Below the pieces are notes generated by a model. That model was given only the letters and a program-made list of their open reading frames with translations. It was not told where the DNA came from and searched no databases. A program made the position numbers and the translations under genes. From Rhynochetos jubatus (taxonomy: Eukaryota > Chordata > Aves > Eurypygiformes > Rhynochetidae): a stretch of DNA of 64,000 nucleotides. Positions 12,801 to 27,800 of the stretch are shown one piece after another. The DNA lies in contig CM050654.1 of the NCBI GenBank assembly GCA_027574665.1, positions 22,016,222-22,080,221 of the forward strand, in the 5' to 3' direction. How positions within the stretch are numbered: position 1 is the first letter of the stretch; every line of letters begins with the position of its first letter.

Positions 12801-15800
12801 TATTTTCAAAATTCTTGCCAATACCATAAAACCAAGTTAAATGGCAACTCCTATTTCCAGATTAGTACATATTTTGCAATACCAGCCTGAGAAACAAACC
12901 TTCTGAAGAGAAAATGGCCATGCACATTATTGGTGCACTTCATAGTGCATTTCCATTTAATATTTTATTTGACTGTGAAACAAGGATAATAATTTTTCAA
13001 GGATTAAGTTTTAAGTGGTAATAAGAGACTATTTTAAACAGGACACTAGTACAATTTAGTATTATGTCTTTTTCTTGCTGGCATGCAATTCAAGGATCAT
13101 CAAAATAAAAATTTACAGATACTCTGAATATAGGCGATACAGTGAAATATGCAACCGATATTGTTTTATCACTTTTTATCCAGAAGCTATAGATATCAAT
13201 TACTTTACATAAATTCATCAATTTTAAGAAAAATCAGTTAAATCTAGGTCTTCATTACTAAACCTCACATTTTAGAAAACTCACAAAATAATTTAAACTA
13301 GCATCACTCATAATTAATTTCTTCCACACGATAGCACCAATACTGCTTTTATGTCACTATTCAGAAGTGATGACAGCCAATCAGTCACATGATAATTCCT
13401 TTGCCATGGTGAGACCAAAGCTCGCAAGAAGGAACTCTTCTCATTCTGTTAAAAGAAGCTTAAAAAGCAGAAACAAGCAATATGTGAGACATAAATGTCA
13501 GAAACTGCTACTCGGACAGTACAGTACCTCATCTAGAACTTCCAGATTTACCAGATCGTCATCTAGAGCATACTTGTCAGCTCCATCCACGTGGTAAGGT
13601 CTCCTGGTATGTATTCGTTCATGCCTGGAAGTTTGTCAGTAGAGCACCAGTGTTATAAAACTGTATCGAAGACAGCAAATATTAACAGGCAATTGGAAGA
13701 CATGGATGAGTGTTCTTATGTGGAAAGCACAGGCATGCTCTCTGAAATACGTATTTTTGCTTGAAATATCCTTTTATAAAGGCAATAGCTCAGCTTGCTG
13801 TCCAGTGTAATATCTTTTTTTCACAATGTATAACCCTATCTATTTATCAATGCCCGGAGATGAAGACTTATCTGTAGGCTTACTACTCCCCACTCACGCA
13901 GTCACGTACAAAAAAATTCTCCCTCTTTTCCCTTCCCTTCTCGCTCTAAGTTAACAACCTACAACTCTGCTTAATTAAATTTTCCCCCCACATACCTAGC
14001 CTATAGTATTGTCATCTAACAAAGTTACAGGAAGCAATAAGCAGCATAAAATCCTGTTACCTTGGTGTGTGCCAAAGTGCCTCCTCAGATGACCCTAGAT
14101 CTGACCCAAAACAACAATTTTGAACCAGAGCTGCCATCAGACTCTAAATTATATGGATGTTCAGTCAGCTTGTCCTCAGAGGTTTAAGCCACACAATAAG
14201 CAGCAGAGACAAAACTGTCACATAACCCCTTTATAATCAGATTATACTGAAGGAATCTTTGAAAATGCTGTGTATGTAGTTTTAAACAACACATCTTGTT
14301 GAAACAGGGACAAATCAAGAGGCTGTAATATGTCTTCCACAGAGGGGGTGAAATATGAGTGCTGTAAGCACAACTAGGCTTTTCTTTACAACAAACATAA
14401 TCAAAGCATAGTAGAACACCCACCGAGATACAGTCTGCATCCCGCTGAGTAACATTTAGCATTGATCCTCAATGACAGTCCCTGACAGATTGTTTCTGCA
14501 TTGGTTGCCATGTAGAAAGTAGGAATCACATGATCACACATGCTGAAACAACACTAGATAGTCTATCAACCACTATCAGAATGGTACAGTGACTTGGCAG
14601 GAAACACTGACCATCTATAATGTTGAAGGTTAATACGAAGATGTAGCAGGTCTGTTTTTTCCTTAATGATATCTTCATATACTCATGGAATCCTGTTTCA
14701 AAAATGAGCATTGAGTTTTTTGCATTTTTCCCTTTTATGTACGCTTCTACATTTGAACCTAGTCAGCTTTCGTTCAGTAAAGAGACTGTTTTCCTCTCCA
14801 AGAGCTGTTATATTATCAGAATTATTGCAGGGGAAGCCTCTAGCACAGAGGAAGGAGAAGAGTGTTAGCTGAGTACAACTTCACTGATAACTGCAAATCA
14901 CATTTAAAGATCCTAACCTTTTAATGTCTATTTTTATCCATTTTCTTTATTTATTTCTGGCTACCCTGTGAGTTCTGGAAAACTATGCTGTAATGGTTTA
15001 TTTGAATTTTAACTAAATGGAACTGTGGAACAGTTTTGTCAGCCAGGAAACAAAATAGCAGGAACATAGCAGGTTCTGGTGACAGTCCCATTTAGATTCT
15101 ACATGTTGAACATAGGAAGAAATGAAAGAAGGAGAACACAAATAAGAAGCTATGAAAGAAAAGTTGTTACAGTGGGTATTATTTTCAGTGGGCAGCATGG
15201 AGATTGTTTGAATTTCTTCACATTTCCATCCAATTAAATTTCCCACTTTCAGATCTTTGAATAGGTGGTGGGTTGTGTGTTCTTTTTGGCAGTCACTATA
15301 TTCAAGAACATCACCCTTTGCTGACAAGCCGGATCATCAAAGGAGTAGGAACACATGTAAGTGGCCTAATGTACTACTGTTTTTTCTAATTGTTGTTTCT
15401 GTGTCAAACCAGAATTCACCTCTTACTTCACTGCATAGAAAAATGCTGCTGTAAATAATGTAAATCATTTAGAGATGGGAGCACCCCTCAGACTACAAAT
15501 GAAGCAAATGTTTTAACAGTTGCTTTACTTCACAGAGTTGTAACTAACAAAGTCATGGCTAGGTATTACAGCCCACAGAACTCATCCATGAAGCTTTTTC
15601 TTCATGGAGCAAACCATCATAGCCACAATATTAAATTGCAACAAGCCACAGGTATGGATGTACCTACCAGAGGTGCAGGAGGAAGGGGGAAAAGGGCACA
15701 TTCAAACCTAAGCATCTCTAATTGCAGAATGGCTTTGTAAACTAATCTGTTATCTGATTGTTTATTAAACTCCTGCTGTTTGTTCTCCTTAAGTGATAAA

Positions 15801-18800
15801 GAAATCAAAATTTTTACTGGAAAGGGTTGGGTTTTTAACACCATGTAAATAAATTACTAAGGAAACTGGTCTTAGTCAAATGGTAAGTAAAACCTATATA
15901 CCTTTGCACATACATTTTCTTGTGCTTAACTGATTTTCCTAAGTACATGATTAGGAAGAGGATATTAGGAGCATAACATCACATTAGCTTCGAATCTCCT
16001 GCTGGCCTCATCAGTGTTCTACTGACCCTGTGTCCTGCAGACACATGACAGAGTGGAAAGGAAGACTACAGACAGCAGCCTTTAATTATTTCCACAATTT
16101 TATATCAGAAATACAATTTGCTTTTAAATTTTTATGTTGTTTTTTTTTAATCTTAAAAGGCAGAAGGAAACACTTAATTGGGGAAGTAACGTCAGCATAC
16201 TTTTTGCATAAAAAGTAGAATTATCAGCCATTTGTCCAACTACCCTTCCTTTCTGATGACAAAAAATGTACAAATTCTAAGAATAAGAACAATCAAAGGT
16301 GTTAGGCTATTTGCCTTAAGCTTCCAACAACATTCTGAATCATCTCCTGGAGGATGTAGTCTTGTCACTGACAAAAGGAATGGTCTAAAGGCCCAGTCAT
16401 TCAAGGTACTGAACTTTATCAAAACTGAAGAGCAGAATTAGGTTTATTCCTGAACTCTAGTGATGAGCACTGCTGTTGAAAAAGTTTCTATGCTCCCAAG
16501 CACCTTCTCTTTGCCTTTTTATCAGGCAGAATAGCTGGAAGGGATAGTTTTCTTGGATTTTGGAGGAGGAGCAAAAGGCAAGAAGCATTTCTCCCTCGAG
16601 AGAACAATTTCATGAAGAGGGCAGGAAGCATTCCTGCCACTTGTTCCACTTGTGGGGAAGAGAGAGTTTGAAAGAAAATAACCTCTTTTTGTACTAGACA
16701 CCAGCCACAGAAGTGCATTGTAAATAGCTATATGCTCAGATCACCCTGCTATTGAAGTGATGATGGGGAAGGAAAAGCTACATGGAACACAGGTCCAAAC
16801 TGAGGAAGAAGTAACATAGACCAAGAATTTTTATGTTCATTGGGAAGCTTCATCTCTGATCACTCTCCCCTCCAACTCTAACATTCTTCTACAAATGCCT
16901 TTACTTTGGCCTCTTGGTGCAGTTAAGCATTTATGTTGACTGGGGTTTTAAAAATTAATTGCACCCAAACTGAGATTTACAAGAAAAATACTCAGCACAA
17001 TGAGAACGAAGAAAGAGTGGAGAGTGGGCTACTGCCACACAGAGAAACACAGCCGATTTCCTGTGCATCCCAAAGAGTGAATTTTGCTCCTGTACATCAA
17101 GTTTCAGCCTGGAGTAATTTGTTGCAGCAAGGTCATAACACAAACACTGACACAGCCTTAATTACAATATAAATGCTGCAGCTATAACGAAAATCTGTGC
17201 AACCTCCAGTAAAAACACAACTGCTGTAGTCAGACCAAGGATCACTTTTGGGGGCCACAGGACCTTTGTGATTAAAAAAAAATTTTAAAAAATAGTTTTA
17301 AACTCAGTTGCTTAATATTCATATAGATGAAGGCTAGAAGAACTGCATTAAATTGCAGTGTATAGCATCAGAGGACTATTCTGGTTCTGTTTCTGTTATT
17401 ATCTTTGAGTCCAAAGGAAATTACTGGCTGGATGCAATCAAGTTCCTTGCAGTTAATTGCCTTCAAAACTAAATGTGAGCTGGCAGAGAAGCTAGGTATC
17501 TGGTTGTAAGAATTACTTCCTTAGATGGACTGATGCTGTAATCCAGCTGGCTAATAAGTAGGGGAAGCTGTCAAGCCACTGCAGTCTCATCCTAATATCT
17601 GACAAGGTAGCCTGAACATACCTGCCCTTCTCAAACTGTTAGATGCTTAGATTTAATTTTTCTTTCCTTTCTTTTTTTTTTTTTCCTATCCTCCTCCTGG
17701 CTTCTTCAAGTTTGATTCTTCTGGCTGTACAAATCTGCATTTTATCCTTCAAAAAGCAAGGATTCATAACTGTCTGCTCCCCATTACAGAAACAAACTTC
17801 TAAACGGTGACCAGTAGTAGCACACTGACCCAGCGTGTGGGGAAAACAGTAAAATTTGAACCCTTTACTTGCCTACAGTAAACCTGCTTAAAACCTTATC
17901 CACACAAATGCTTAATTTTTTTCATTCTTTTAAAAAGTTAAACCAGAGATTGGTAAAAGACCTGTTCTGGTTGACTCCTATGAAGGAGCCTATTTACAGA
18001 CAGGAACATAAGCTACCCAGACTGTAAGAAAACATCCAAGAGAAGGATGAGCCACGTCTGGAGTTGGCCTCTTTGAAGCTACTGATAACTAGGAAGCTGC
18101 CACTTTGAACCATATAAACAAAGCCATTTGCTACTTGATCAACATTAACTCTCAAACATCAAATCAAATATAGATTCCTACTTTTTTCCAGTTCTGCAAT
18201 TGAATGCCACGTGATGCACAAGTCTTTAGGAACTAATGACATTTCTTGTTCTCACAATGTTATTATGCACGAGGACACTATCTGAATAACCTGAAAGCAT
18301 TTCACAATCCTTGTGTGAGTACAATATTGGCAAAGCAAAAAAGAGTTAAAAAAAAGGAAGAAAACAACCCTGAGTGAGAGTCTGTGACAGCATCCCCACG
18401 GATTTTAAGATATGCTTCCTACCTAGAGGCAGATAGGATGGGAATAAGAGAGATGTGGCTCCCAGGATGAACTACAAATCAGTATCCATGTGTTAAAAGG
18501 TAATGATGTATTTGACTTTAGAACAGATGGGGGAAAAAAAATTCAGCATTGCTGGAATTAATATACATCCAGCAACATTCTGATGCACTCACCTCTATTT
18601 TTTAAGGATTAAAGAACATTTATAAAAATAGAGCTAGTGGATTATTTAAGACTGAATACATTTCTTAAAAATAAACTTCATATAACTGCTTCTATGACAA
18701 AACTGTTAATGAAAAATATATTGCTGTTAATTAGTATTTATGTCCTGGTATTGTTAGAAACCAGACAAAACATACTCATAGTTAGCTGATAGCTTATAAA

Positions 18801-21800
18801 AAGGATAGGGAGAAGAAATAAAGATAACACCCGAAGTTCATCCTCATAAAGCTGTGACACTGGACTTTCTCATGACGTTTTTCCCCATGAGAGTTTAAGA
18901 AACAGGAACTGCAGCAGTGGAGTGCTGATGCTGAAATCTCAGCTTCACTCAAGACCATGGCAAAACTCAAGGATTTTGGTCTAAAAGGTGGTAATAGATC
19001 AAAAAAGAATCTTCTTCATTACAAGTGTGGAAAGAGGGGTATCCTGACTGGGTTTTCTGAAACTGAAAACACCTACTTGCATAAGGATAGGATAATTTAG
19101 GGAAGAATAAAGCTGGTGGAAAAGTTTCAAAGGGCATCTTCTTCAGTAAAAAAAGCAGTAGCAATTGTTAATGCCATTTTCATTTAAAAAGTCTTCTTCT
19201 ACTAGCATAAACCTTTTCTTTCTATTAGTAATTTCTAACTTAAAGCATATAAAGCACTCTAGTAAGTTATCTCATGACAAAGTGACAATATGTTTGTCAG
19301 CAACAAACTGATGATGGCAAGAAATGTGTGTATTAGTAGGCTCCTTTGTGTTCAGCAGGGACAATGAAGTGGCCCTTCAGTTCAGAGGCATGAAGAACTG
19401 TGTTGAAGTTTGACCTAGCTATACTGCACACAAAGAAGTTTATAAATGGAGAATGAAAGAAACTGAATTAAGGAGATGTTTCAGTCTGCAGCCCCAGAGG
19501 TTGACCCAGATGATCTTGCCAAAAGGGACAGCTTGCTTCTTTCTCCCCTTATTGCTGGTCATGTGAAGTATTCCCTCCCTTACTTCAGCTATATCAGTTG
19601 AGGCACCCCTCTGCAATCACTAACAGAGTAGAAAATTATCTGTGTGTTCCTGCTGGCTTAGTTTTTTTCTCTTACTTTAGAAGTTATAGCTCAGGAGGTT
19701 TTGACAATCACTGGAGATGCAATAAAAACAGCATCATGACCTTGTTCCTGGGAGCTGTGGGAAAATGAAAGAAGCATTTGCTCCTTTTCAGTAGCAGTGA
19801 ACTGCTAGATCAGCTCTCACATCTCTCCATCGTACCCTTTAAATCAGTAGTACTGACTTTCTAGTCTGCAGGCTTGCTTTCAGGCACAATGGCTTAAAGT
19901 GATGTCCCAACATAGACAAAACTGGCATGGCTTAATTGGAAAGAGAATCCTATTAAAAAACCACATGTGCTGAGTCAGAAAAGGATCAAAAGATGCAAAT
20001 GCAAAGCACTGATGCTGGAAGACTTTCAAATGAGACAAACCCCAGATACTCCTGATCAGTTGTCATCACCAGTGACTCCCTGGGTTCCCTCAAACAGAAG
20101 TGCTGTTAACACCAGCATCCTGATGATTTTTCCAGTTTCTGGAAATGTTTAGCCTGTGCTCTGAGAACATTTACTTATCTTTTAAATGATTGATCTGTAG
20201 TGCTGCTGTACTCCGAAAAAAGGGCATCGACTTTTCTTTATCTCTAAACATTAGGGAATTAATGCACATCTCATTGTACCTGTCATGGGCACACCAATAA
20301 ACTGGAGCAGCATGCACATATATCCAATGGTATAATCAAAAGGTTTTACTCAACATGGGTTTTAATTGGCCTATTTACTTTGAAGTGGTGACTATATATT
20401 CAGATTACTTCTACAGATCACCACAAATGAATACAATAAAGTTTTCACAGTACCATGTGGTCATGTGTTCTTCTGTATGTCAGATTCTGTATTGAAAATT
20501 ATTTTGTAAATGCATTACAGGGTTTATAAAGGCTTCTAATTGGTACCAATTTTCCTAGGGGATACTATCTCCCTATTGTAGAGCCAGGGTCTTTTCTTTG
20601 GGGAAAATTATAATTAGATACTCCTGGTGGTTGGTTCTCTTGTAATAATCCTATGTTTGTAGGCCAGTATGAACCGTCTGGCCCACAGACTTGGTATTTT
20701 GCATGGATACGCTTTTACAACCTCATTTGTACCATTTGATCAAGTTTCAAATCTTTGGAAAGTCAGCATTTCATCATTCTGAACAATATGTTATAGATTT
20801 CAACGGCAAATGATCACTAAATTTTTGTCCTAACTGAGCATGCTCTCACCCCAGATCAAAGTGGACTGGCGCTTCAAAAAACCAGTAAGCATACCCCAGT
20901 GTAAGGCTGCAACAATCAGAAAGACATTCTTCAACAGCAGTTAGACTCTCCGACTTCAAAGTGAAGGTGAAGTCAACTGTTTCTCCAGCAGCCTAATCAT
21001 GTCTCCCCTCGAAGAATGATAAGAGGGGAGGATGGCAAAGGAAGAAGCCATTTAATTCAGAGGCATGGCTAAAAGCAAACCAAGTCTCCAGGAAAGAACA
21101 AGATGGGTACAAAGTGTCTGCTGTGAGTACAGCTTTAAGAGTAGAAGAGAAAGTATAGCAGGCCTAGCAAAGGTGAATTCAGTGACGAGACAGAACAAGA
21201 GGGCTGCGAGCTACATTATCAGGTGAGGAGCAACACCACGAACAGAGAAATGGCTGAAAAAATAGAAGAACCTGGACTCAGACTTGCTGAAGAAGGTGGA
21301 GATTAGAAACAGAAGCTATTGGAGTGGTAGAGGAAGAAGACACAAGAAACTGACTCTAACAGGAGAACAAAGCCTGAAGGGCAAACAGAATGAACAGTGA
21401 ATGGAGACTGATGGGAAAGATGGGTCAAATAACAACCTGGGACAGGGAACCTGGGACTACTTGGCCAAATTTCAGGGCATCAGGGGGAATAATAGACAGG
21501 TAGGGAGGATAAGATTAGGACTAAACCCTCTGCAATCTGCAGGTGCTACTACACACAATTTGCAAATAATCAACCTTGGCAAACAAAATACTTAAGATGG
21601 GACAGGTCGTGACAGGATGGACAAGGAGTTTAACTCCCTTAAGTGAGCACTGATTCATATCGGAGGTGCTGGGAAGCAAAATCCGTCCTATATTCCAATC
21701 GTACATAAGCATAAAAGGCAGAAGCTTGTCTGTCACAGCACCCCAAATTAATATATGGAAAGGCTTGAGAAAAGAAATGCTGTCTTGGTCTTGATTCCTT

Positions 21801-24800
21801 CTCAAACCATATTATGGATATATATTCCAGAAGAATGCATTGCAATACATTTCAGAGCTCTTCCTAAGACAAAGATCATTTCACTCTACCTTCTGTTTAG
21901 TCAACACCTGGGAAATCACTGGTATCTTTTGGGCCAGCCAACCCTCAGCTGTAGGCAATCTGATCTGTGCAGTGTTACATGGGGAAGGGCTAATTAGGAT
22001 GCTAGATAAAGCAAAAACTTCTACTGTAGCACTTGCATAGCTCCCTCACTCACAGTAAGCAGTTCCTGGTGTAGTTTTCCAGAAAAGAAAAAAAAAAAAA
22101 CCCACCAACACAGAAGTCAACTTCACCTTGAAACTGTACTTACAGCTATCCTCTTATTTCAACTTGCACATTTTTGTTTGAGCTTTTAGCATTTAAGCTA
22201 CAAAATTTTACGGCATATGAGTATATACATGTTTATGACTTACAAATCATGACATTTAATTTTCTTCATCAACACTAGTAGCTGTTAGTTTATAATAATG
22301 GGTCAGAGCTTGTCTCACTCTAGACAAATTCCATATTACAGAATGATTGCTGAGCTCTGGAAGGTGTGTTCATTTGCATTTAATTCTCTTTTGAAATAGT
22401 GAAATTCTGCCACCCTCTGGACAACAACTAAACTAAGACATATTTACAATCGGCCTCAAAAGCAAAAAATCCCAGTGCTGGTAATAAACATTCATTGCTT
22501 TTTAAGCACATTTTAAAATTAATTACTAGGCTGAATGAAAAATAGCAGTTACTACTAAACTACAGACAAAACAATTACTTTAAGCACTGAACAGTCTTCT
22601 TACTAATAGTATCTAATCAAACAGCAAACTTTAAGTGTTCTATTCTTAACCTTTTCTAGTAGTCACTCCATTCTTCACAGTTGTATTTTTAAAGATCTAC
22701 TGCCAAAATATAATTTTTCATCATGCCAATATGCCAATTTCCACAAACCAGAACATTCTGAAACTATTAGCAAAATTATTATTGGCTCTGTGACTGAGCC
22801 AAAAGTGAATACATACAGAACATAGTTCAGTGGGAGAAAGAGGGTTAAGAAGGTTGCATTACAAATTAGCTTTAAAAAGTATCAGTGAGAAAATATATCT
22901 CATGTATGCATGTGGCATGCAGCACTTACTGCGAGTAATACTGCTAGTGAATGCATTAATCTGATTGTTTGAAAGAGTAAATGTCTATGCATTTGAAGTT
23001 TCAACTTGTGCTTCCAGGATTAGTGTGGGGAAGGAGAGCTATAGCACATATGTTGCACGGTACCTTGTTTTGGCTATGGAGCCTAGCTGCTGTTGTTCTC
23101 GAATGAGTTCAGCCAGCTGTTTTTGCAGAGACATATCTTTACCATGTACTTGTTTAATAAATGGATGCTCCAAAAGGTGGGTGACTGAAGGACGCTTTTC
23201 AAAATCCTTGATAAGACACCTGTGACAGAGAAATTATGGTCTCAGGCAATTATGTTATTTCATTACAGCATGATTGGAGTTGGCTTACTGTGTGCTTGTT
23301 ATTGTACAGTAGTTTCTCTTCCACAAATTTGAGTTCCTCAGTATGCAACAAGACCCTTCCACTACATTGGAACAAATCTGGCATAAAATACTTAATTAAG
23401 TGAATTCACCCTACAAGTATACTAGTATAAAGGCTATGAATTTGAGTTTATTTAATTTCTCTTTTTAACTGTAACTATCTTACTATGGAAAAATAGCATT
23501 GTACCTTGTATGTGGTGTACAGTTAATATACATTAAACATTACCTAAGCTTAATAGACAATAGTTCACTTGCTTTAATTTTCTACCTATTCTCCAATGAG
23601 AGTTTGGCTGAGAACTGTAGGATATAGGCTACTAAAAGTCTCAGATGGAACCTGTGATACAACGCTAGTCAGAACAATTTGATACAGATCTTTGTTTTGT
23701 TTTTAAAATGAATGTTTCAGGTAGATCTTCTATATTGCAATGATAAGTGTTAGCATAAGAATAGAAAATTCTGCAAACCTACGTAATCCAGACTGGAAGA
23801 GAAATGAAGGAGTCACAATTAAAGGCTAGCCAGGGTACCAAAGTTCTGTCTGTGATAGGAACAGGTGATTTAGTAATGAGTGAAGAAACACATCCTATTA
23901 AATTAGCACAAAATAAAGTATCATGCTAACTTATATAACTGAGATTTAAAATTGAGGAAGCCATGGTTAAAGTTGAATTCTCTTCTCTACAATAAAGCTG
24001 AAATAATATAGACCAAGCAGAAGAATGATCTAACAGGATTAGACTGCTTTAAAGTACCCTCTAATTCTTTATATTAAAGTATGCTCTTTATCTTACTCAA
24101 ATAAAACATTGACATTATTTGAGAATGTGAAAAAGAAATGCTGCAATTCAGTATAAATCTCCCTTCTATCACCTATCATTTCAGCACATTATAGCCCAAG
24201 ATGAGTTTACTTGATGAGATGCATTCATATTAAATACTTCAAAATTACATCACATATTTGCTGATATTAAGACGTAAACCTAAAATATTTCCTTAGCAGG
24301 GCCAAATATCACAAATAAAGATTATCTTTTTAGTCAAAAGTTCAATGAAACTTTAATACATTTTAGAGTAATTTATATTCTAGCAGTATCAAGAGTAATT
24401 AAAAAAATCTAAACTACATGTAAAAAAATATCACACACATTAATTGATTTCAAATACTACCAAATATATTAGCAAATTATTAAAGTTTAGCCTCACCTCA
24501 AATACTTTACTGAAGTCTAAAGTCTGGTCTTAAAATGATCCTACAATATCTTTGAACATAACTTTAATAATTCAGGATCCTGAAAATCATTTTCCCAACC
24601 TCTTCTTCGTACATTCTAGTCCAGAAAAAAACTGTGCAAACTGTGCTACCAGTTTTATAACTATTTTGGTGAATTTTGCTATAGGCTGGAACTGTAGCCT
24701 TCTGACAGAAAACCTGAAGTAACAGAACCTGCTTTATCTCCATCCCTCTGAGCGCAAGGCTATAAATACCAGTCCTTTCCCCCCATGAAGAAATCCATCA

Positions 24801-27800
24801 TCAGCCTTCAATAGATTCTGACAACCCCCCCACATACAGTTTTCCTTTTGTAATCCGTGGGTTTTAGCAGTCAATACACCCACACAGACAATATGGTCCA
24901 TGCCAATCCTGGTTAAATTTATATGTTTCCTGAGAAAAAGGAAAAAGCATTTGAAAAGAAAGATAACATTAATCAGGAAAGCAGAGGAAAAAAACCCCCA
25001 AAACAACAAAAAACTACAGAGTATACAAAATCACAGGTTGATGGCAAGTATCTGAAGTGGAGATTTCAGTCTGAAAAACTCATGCGCTCAGGTGATTTTC
25101 ACCATTTTAACAATAATTACAAATTTATAGTATTTACACTATACTGTTAATATACGAATTTTCTTGATAAATTTGATTACATCAGGAATTTTTCAATAAT
25201 ATAACTGAATAACAACAAAAACATAAGAGTTTATACGGATTCTCTTCAAGAAATTACACATTTCCAGACAGAATATTTTGTGTTTACTGAAAGCGTGACG
25301 AACATACGAATTTTTACATGGTGGGATGCAGTTATTCATACGAATTCTACCCTGAGCTCTGGAACAGTGCACCTCCAAAGGCACTCCACACGCAAACCCA
25401 GAAGTGGCAAGAGAAATTTTTCCATACAGATGGCTCCTAGGTGAAACATCCATATCCAAGCTAGTGACACAAGTCCCTGTTTCAAGTTCAGACAGAGCAC
25501 ACCTACTATTGTGCCAAGTTTGTGCCTACATCAGAAGAACAAAGCTCTTGCAGATGGTTAGTGAGATGCCACAACAAAGCAGAGAGCTAGTAACCAAGAG
25601 TTCTGCAAGGGTGAGGGACAGCTGCTTAAATTCACATCTGTTACTTCTACTCCAGTTCTGGGAAGAGGCGGACAGGAGTATGTGCATCTTAACTGAAGTT
25701 GGATTAATCCATCAATTTAAATGTCAAGTTCCTAGCACATTAGAAAGAGCAGCAGAAAGCCCAGGCAGGCCATAGGGAATTGAAGTGTGTATGGCATATA
25801 CACTCCTTTTGCTCTGAAACAGAGCAGAAGTGTTGACAGAGTCAGTTCTAGGAATGATTCCTTACTATGTTTCAAGTGTCAGTAACCGGCTGGCCACTTA
25901 GTCACAGCAGGTACTGTGGGCTCAGTGCGTACTCAGATCATCAGTAACAATTTGGTGTATCACCAGACCTGCTGAGATGGAGTGCAGGAGAGAGAGCTGT
26001 CATGTGACACTGAAAAGGTAGTCCTTATGTTTCTCCTCTTGGTGCATATTCCTTTGTCCTAATTCCTCTCTAGGTAGACAAGACCTATTAATATTCTGAG
26101 GTATATTTACATTCTCTGCTTCTACACACCGTTATTTCCAGTGTATTGTTTTTAGGGCCACACTTAATGTGTGCTGCTGCTGTTCTTAGTCAGCATTAGC
26201 TGCAAAATAACAATTCTTGGGCAACCACCTATGCGCCAGTGAAAAATGACACACTAGGCTGGCAGTGTCACTGCAGGTGTTCATAAGATATCATCTCCTA
26301 CACTGGAAGCAGTATTGACACTATTCTGCTCTTCAGAAAAAAATAATTTAATATAGAATATCAGCTCTAACGATGCTAAAGCCTGCATGAAGGTGAGCAC
26401 TATCACAGTCATTTCTACTGACCTGCACCCTGAAATAGAACTATAATGTGTGAAAAAGTTAGTCATATGGATGCCTGAGTCCAAAGTTGCCAGTACATCC
26501 AGTCAGGAGATGTATCCCATGTAAAGGCCAGAAAAAAAAAAAATTAAGAAGTAATACACAATTTGAAAGAGGAAGAGTACAGTAACAAACCAGCTTTTGT
26601 AACGTTTCTTATCAGAAAGTATGCTTCAATGCAGCCAACAGAAATCAGTGTGTGCATTGTAGAAGTAAAAAACAATATTAAGAAGTAATATCACTGAAGA
26701 ATTTGCTTCTGGGGAATGAAGAAAACTAAAATATCTTCAGGTGCTCACCGTGCATTCATTTAAGACCAACGTGGAAAGTTAGCTTAGGCACTGTGAAACA
26801 TCAGCCATGCTGTAATTACGTATAAAAACAACAAATGTGCTGCATGTGCAAATTAAGTCAATGTGGTCCATGGAAATTATTTTAAAAAAGAAGTGGTGAG
26901 ATTGCCTTGCACTGAGCAAATTGATGAGCAAATCTACTACAAGATGGGTTTCATATAAGGTATGACGAAAATATGATCATATCTGGTCTGCTATTTTTTG
27001 GGTCTAAAATAATGTGAAGTAGAGATTGAAAAGGAAACAAACATCATGTATATTTGCCTTGATGAAAGTCAATCCATTACCTAATTTGAAATTCTAGTAT
27101 CTTTCATCATGCATTCTTAGCTGAAAATTAATTCTCGGAATTCATTAGTGTCACTACATTAAACAGAGGTTGCAGCCATTTGCTGCACTCTCACAGCCAG
27201 GCTCCTAAGCACCATCTCCACTCTGCCACAATTACAGGCAAAGATGAAGCATTTATTAGCAGGGGATAAGAGCAGACTCCCATACACACAGGCCTGTCTG
27301 ACACAGCCTCTAAAAATTCACTGGCTGCTTGCACTTGGACGATAACGCTCCTGGAATTGCTACGTCTCAACAATGTAAACTGCCATTTTGCAAGTGGCGA
27401 ATCAGATGACTGAAAAGGGGAGCTATTTATCAGCATTCATGAGCTAATATTTTCTAATGAATAAATGGAAAGAAATAGATTTCGTAAGAACTGCAATGGT
27501 GGTCTAAGCCTCCTGTGTGTTCAGAAATAGAAAACAATTATTAACGTCATTCACTATTGCAGCAAGTAGAGCAGCAGCAGCTATTTCTTTCAGAAATTCT
27601 CTTTCATCAGAACTGTTTGGCCACAAGTACTTTCTTCAAAAAATAAAGAAACCAAGCAGCTCCAATCCTTATAACTTAGTTACGTTAGGATTTATCTCCA
27701 ATATTTTCTTCAGTTATTACATGTTGTGAATGCTACATTTTCTGATGATTTCTCATCTGCTGGCAGTGGATTGATGGAACTTATTCTGTCTCATCCACCA

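Noticed and set aside
20538-20551. 14-bp palindrome aattggtaccaatt
   Set aside because: Short, isolated and with no associated feature. Palindromes of this size occur by chance in tens of kilobases of AT-rich DNA.
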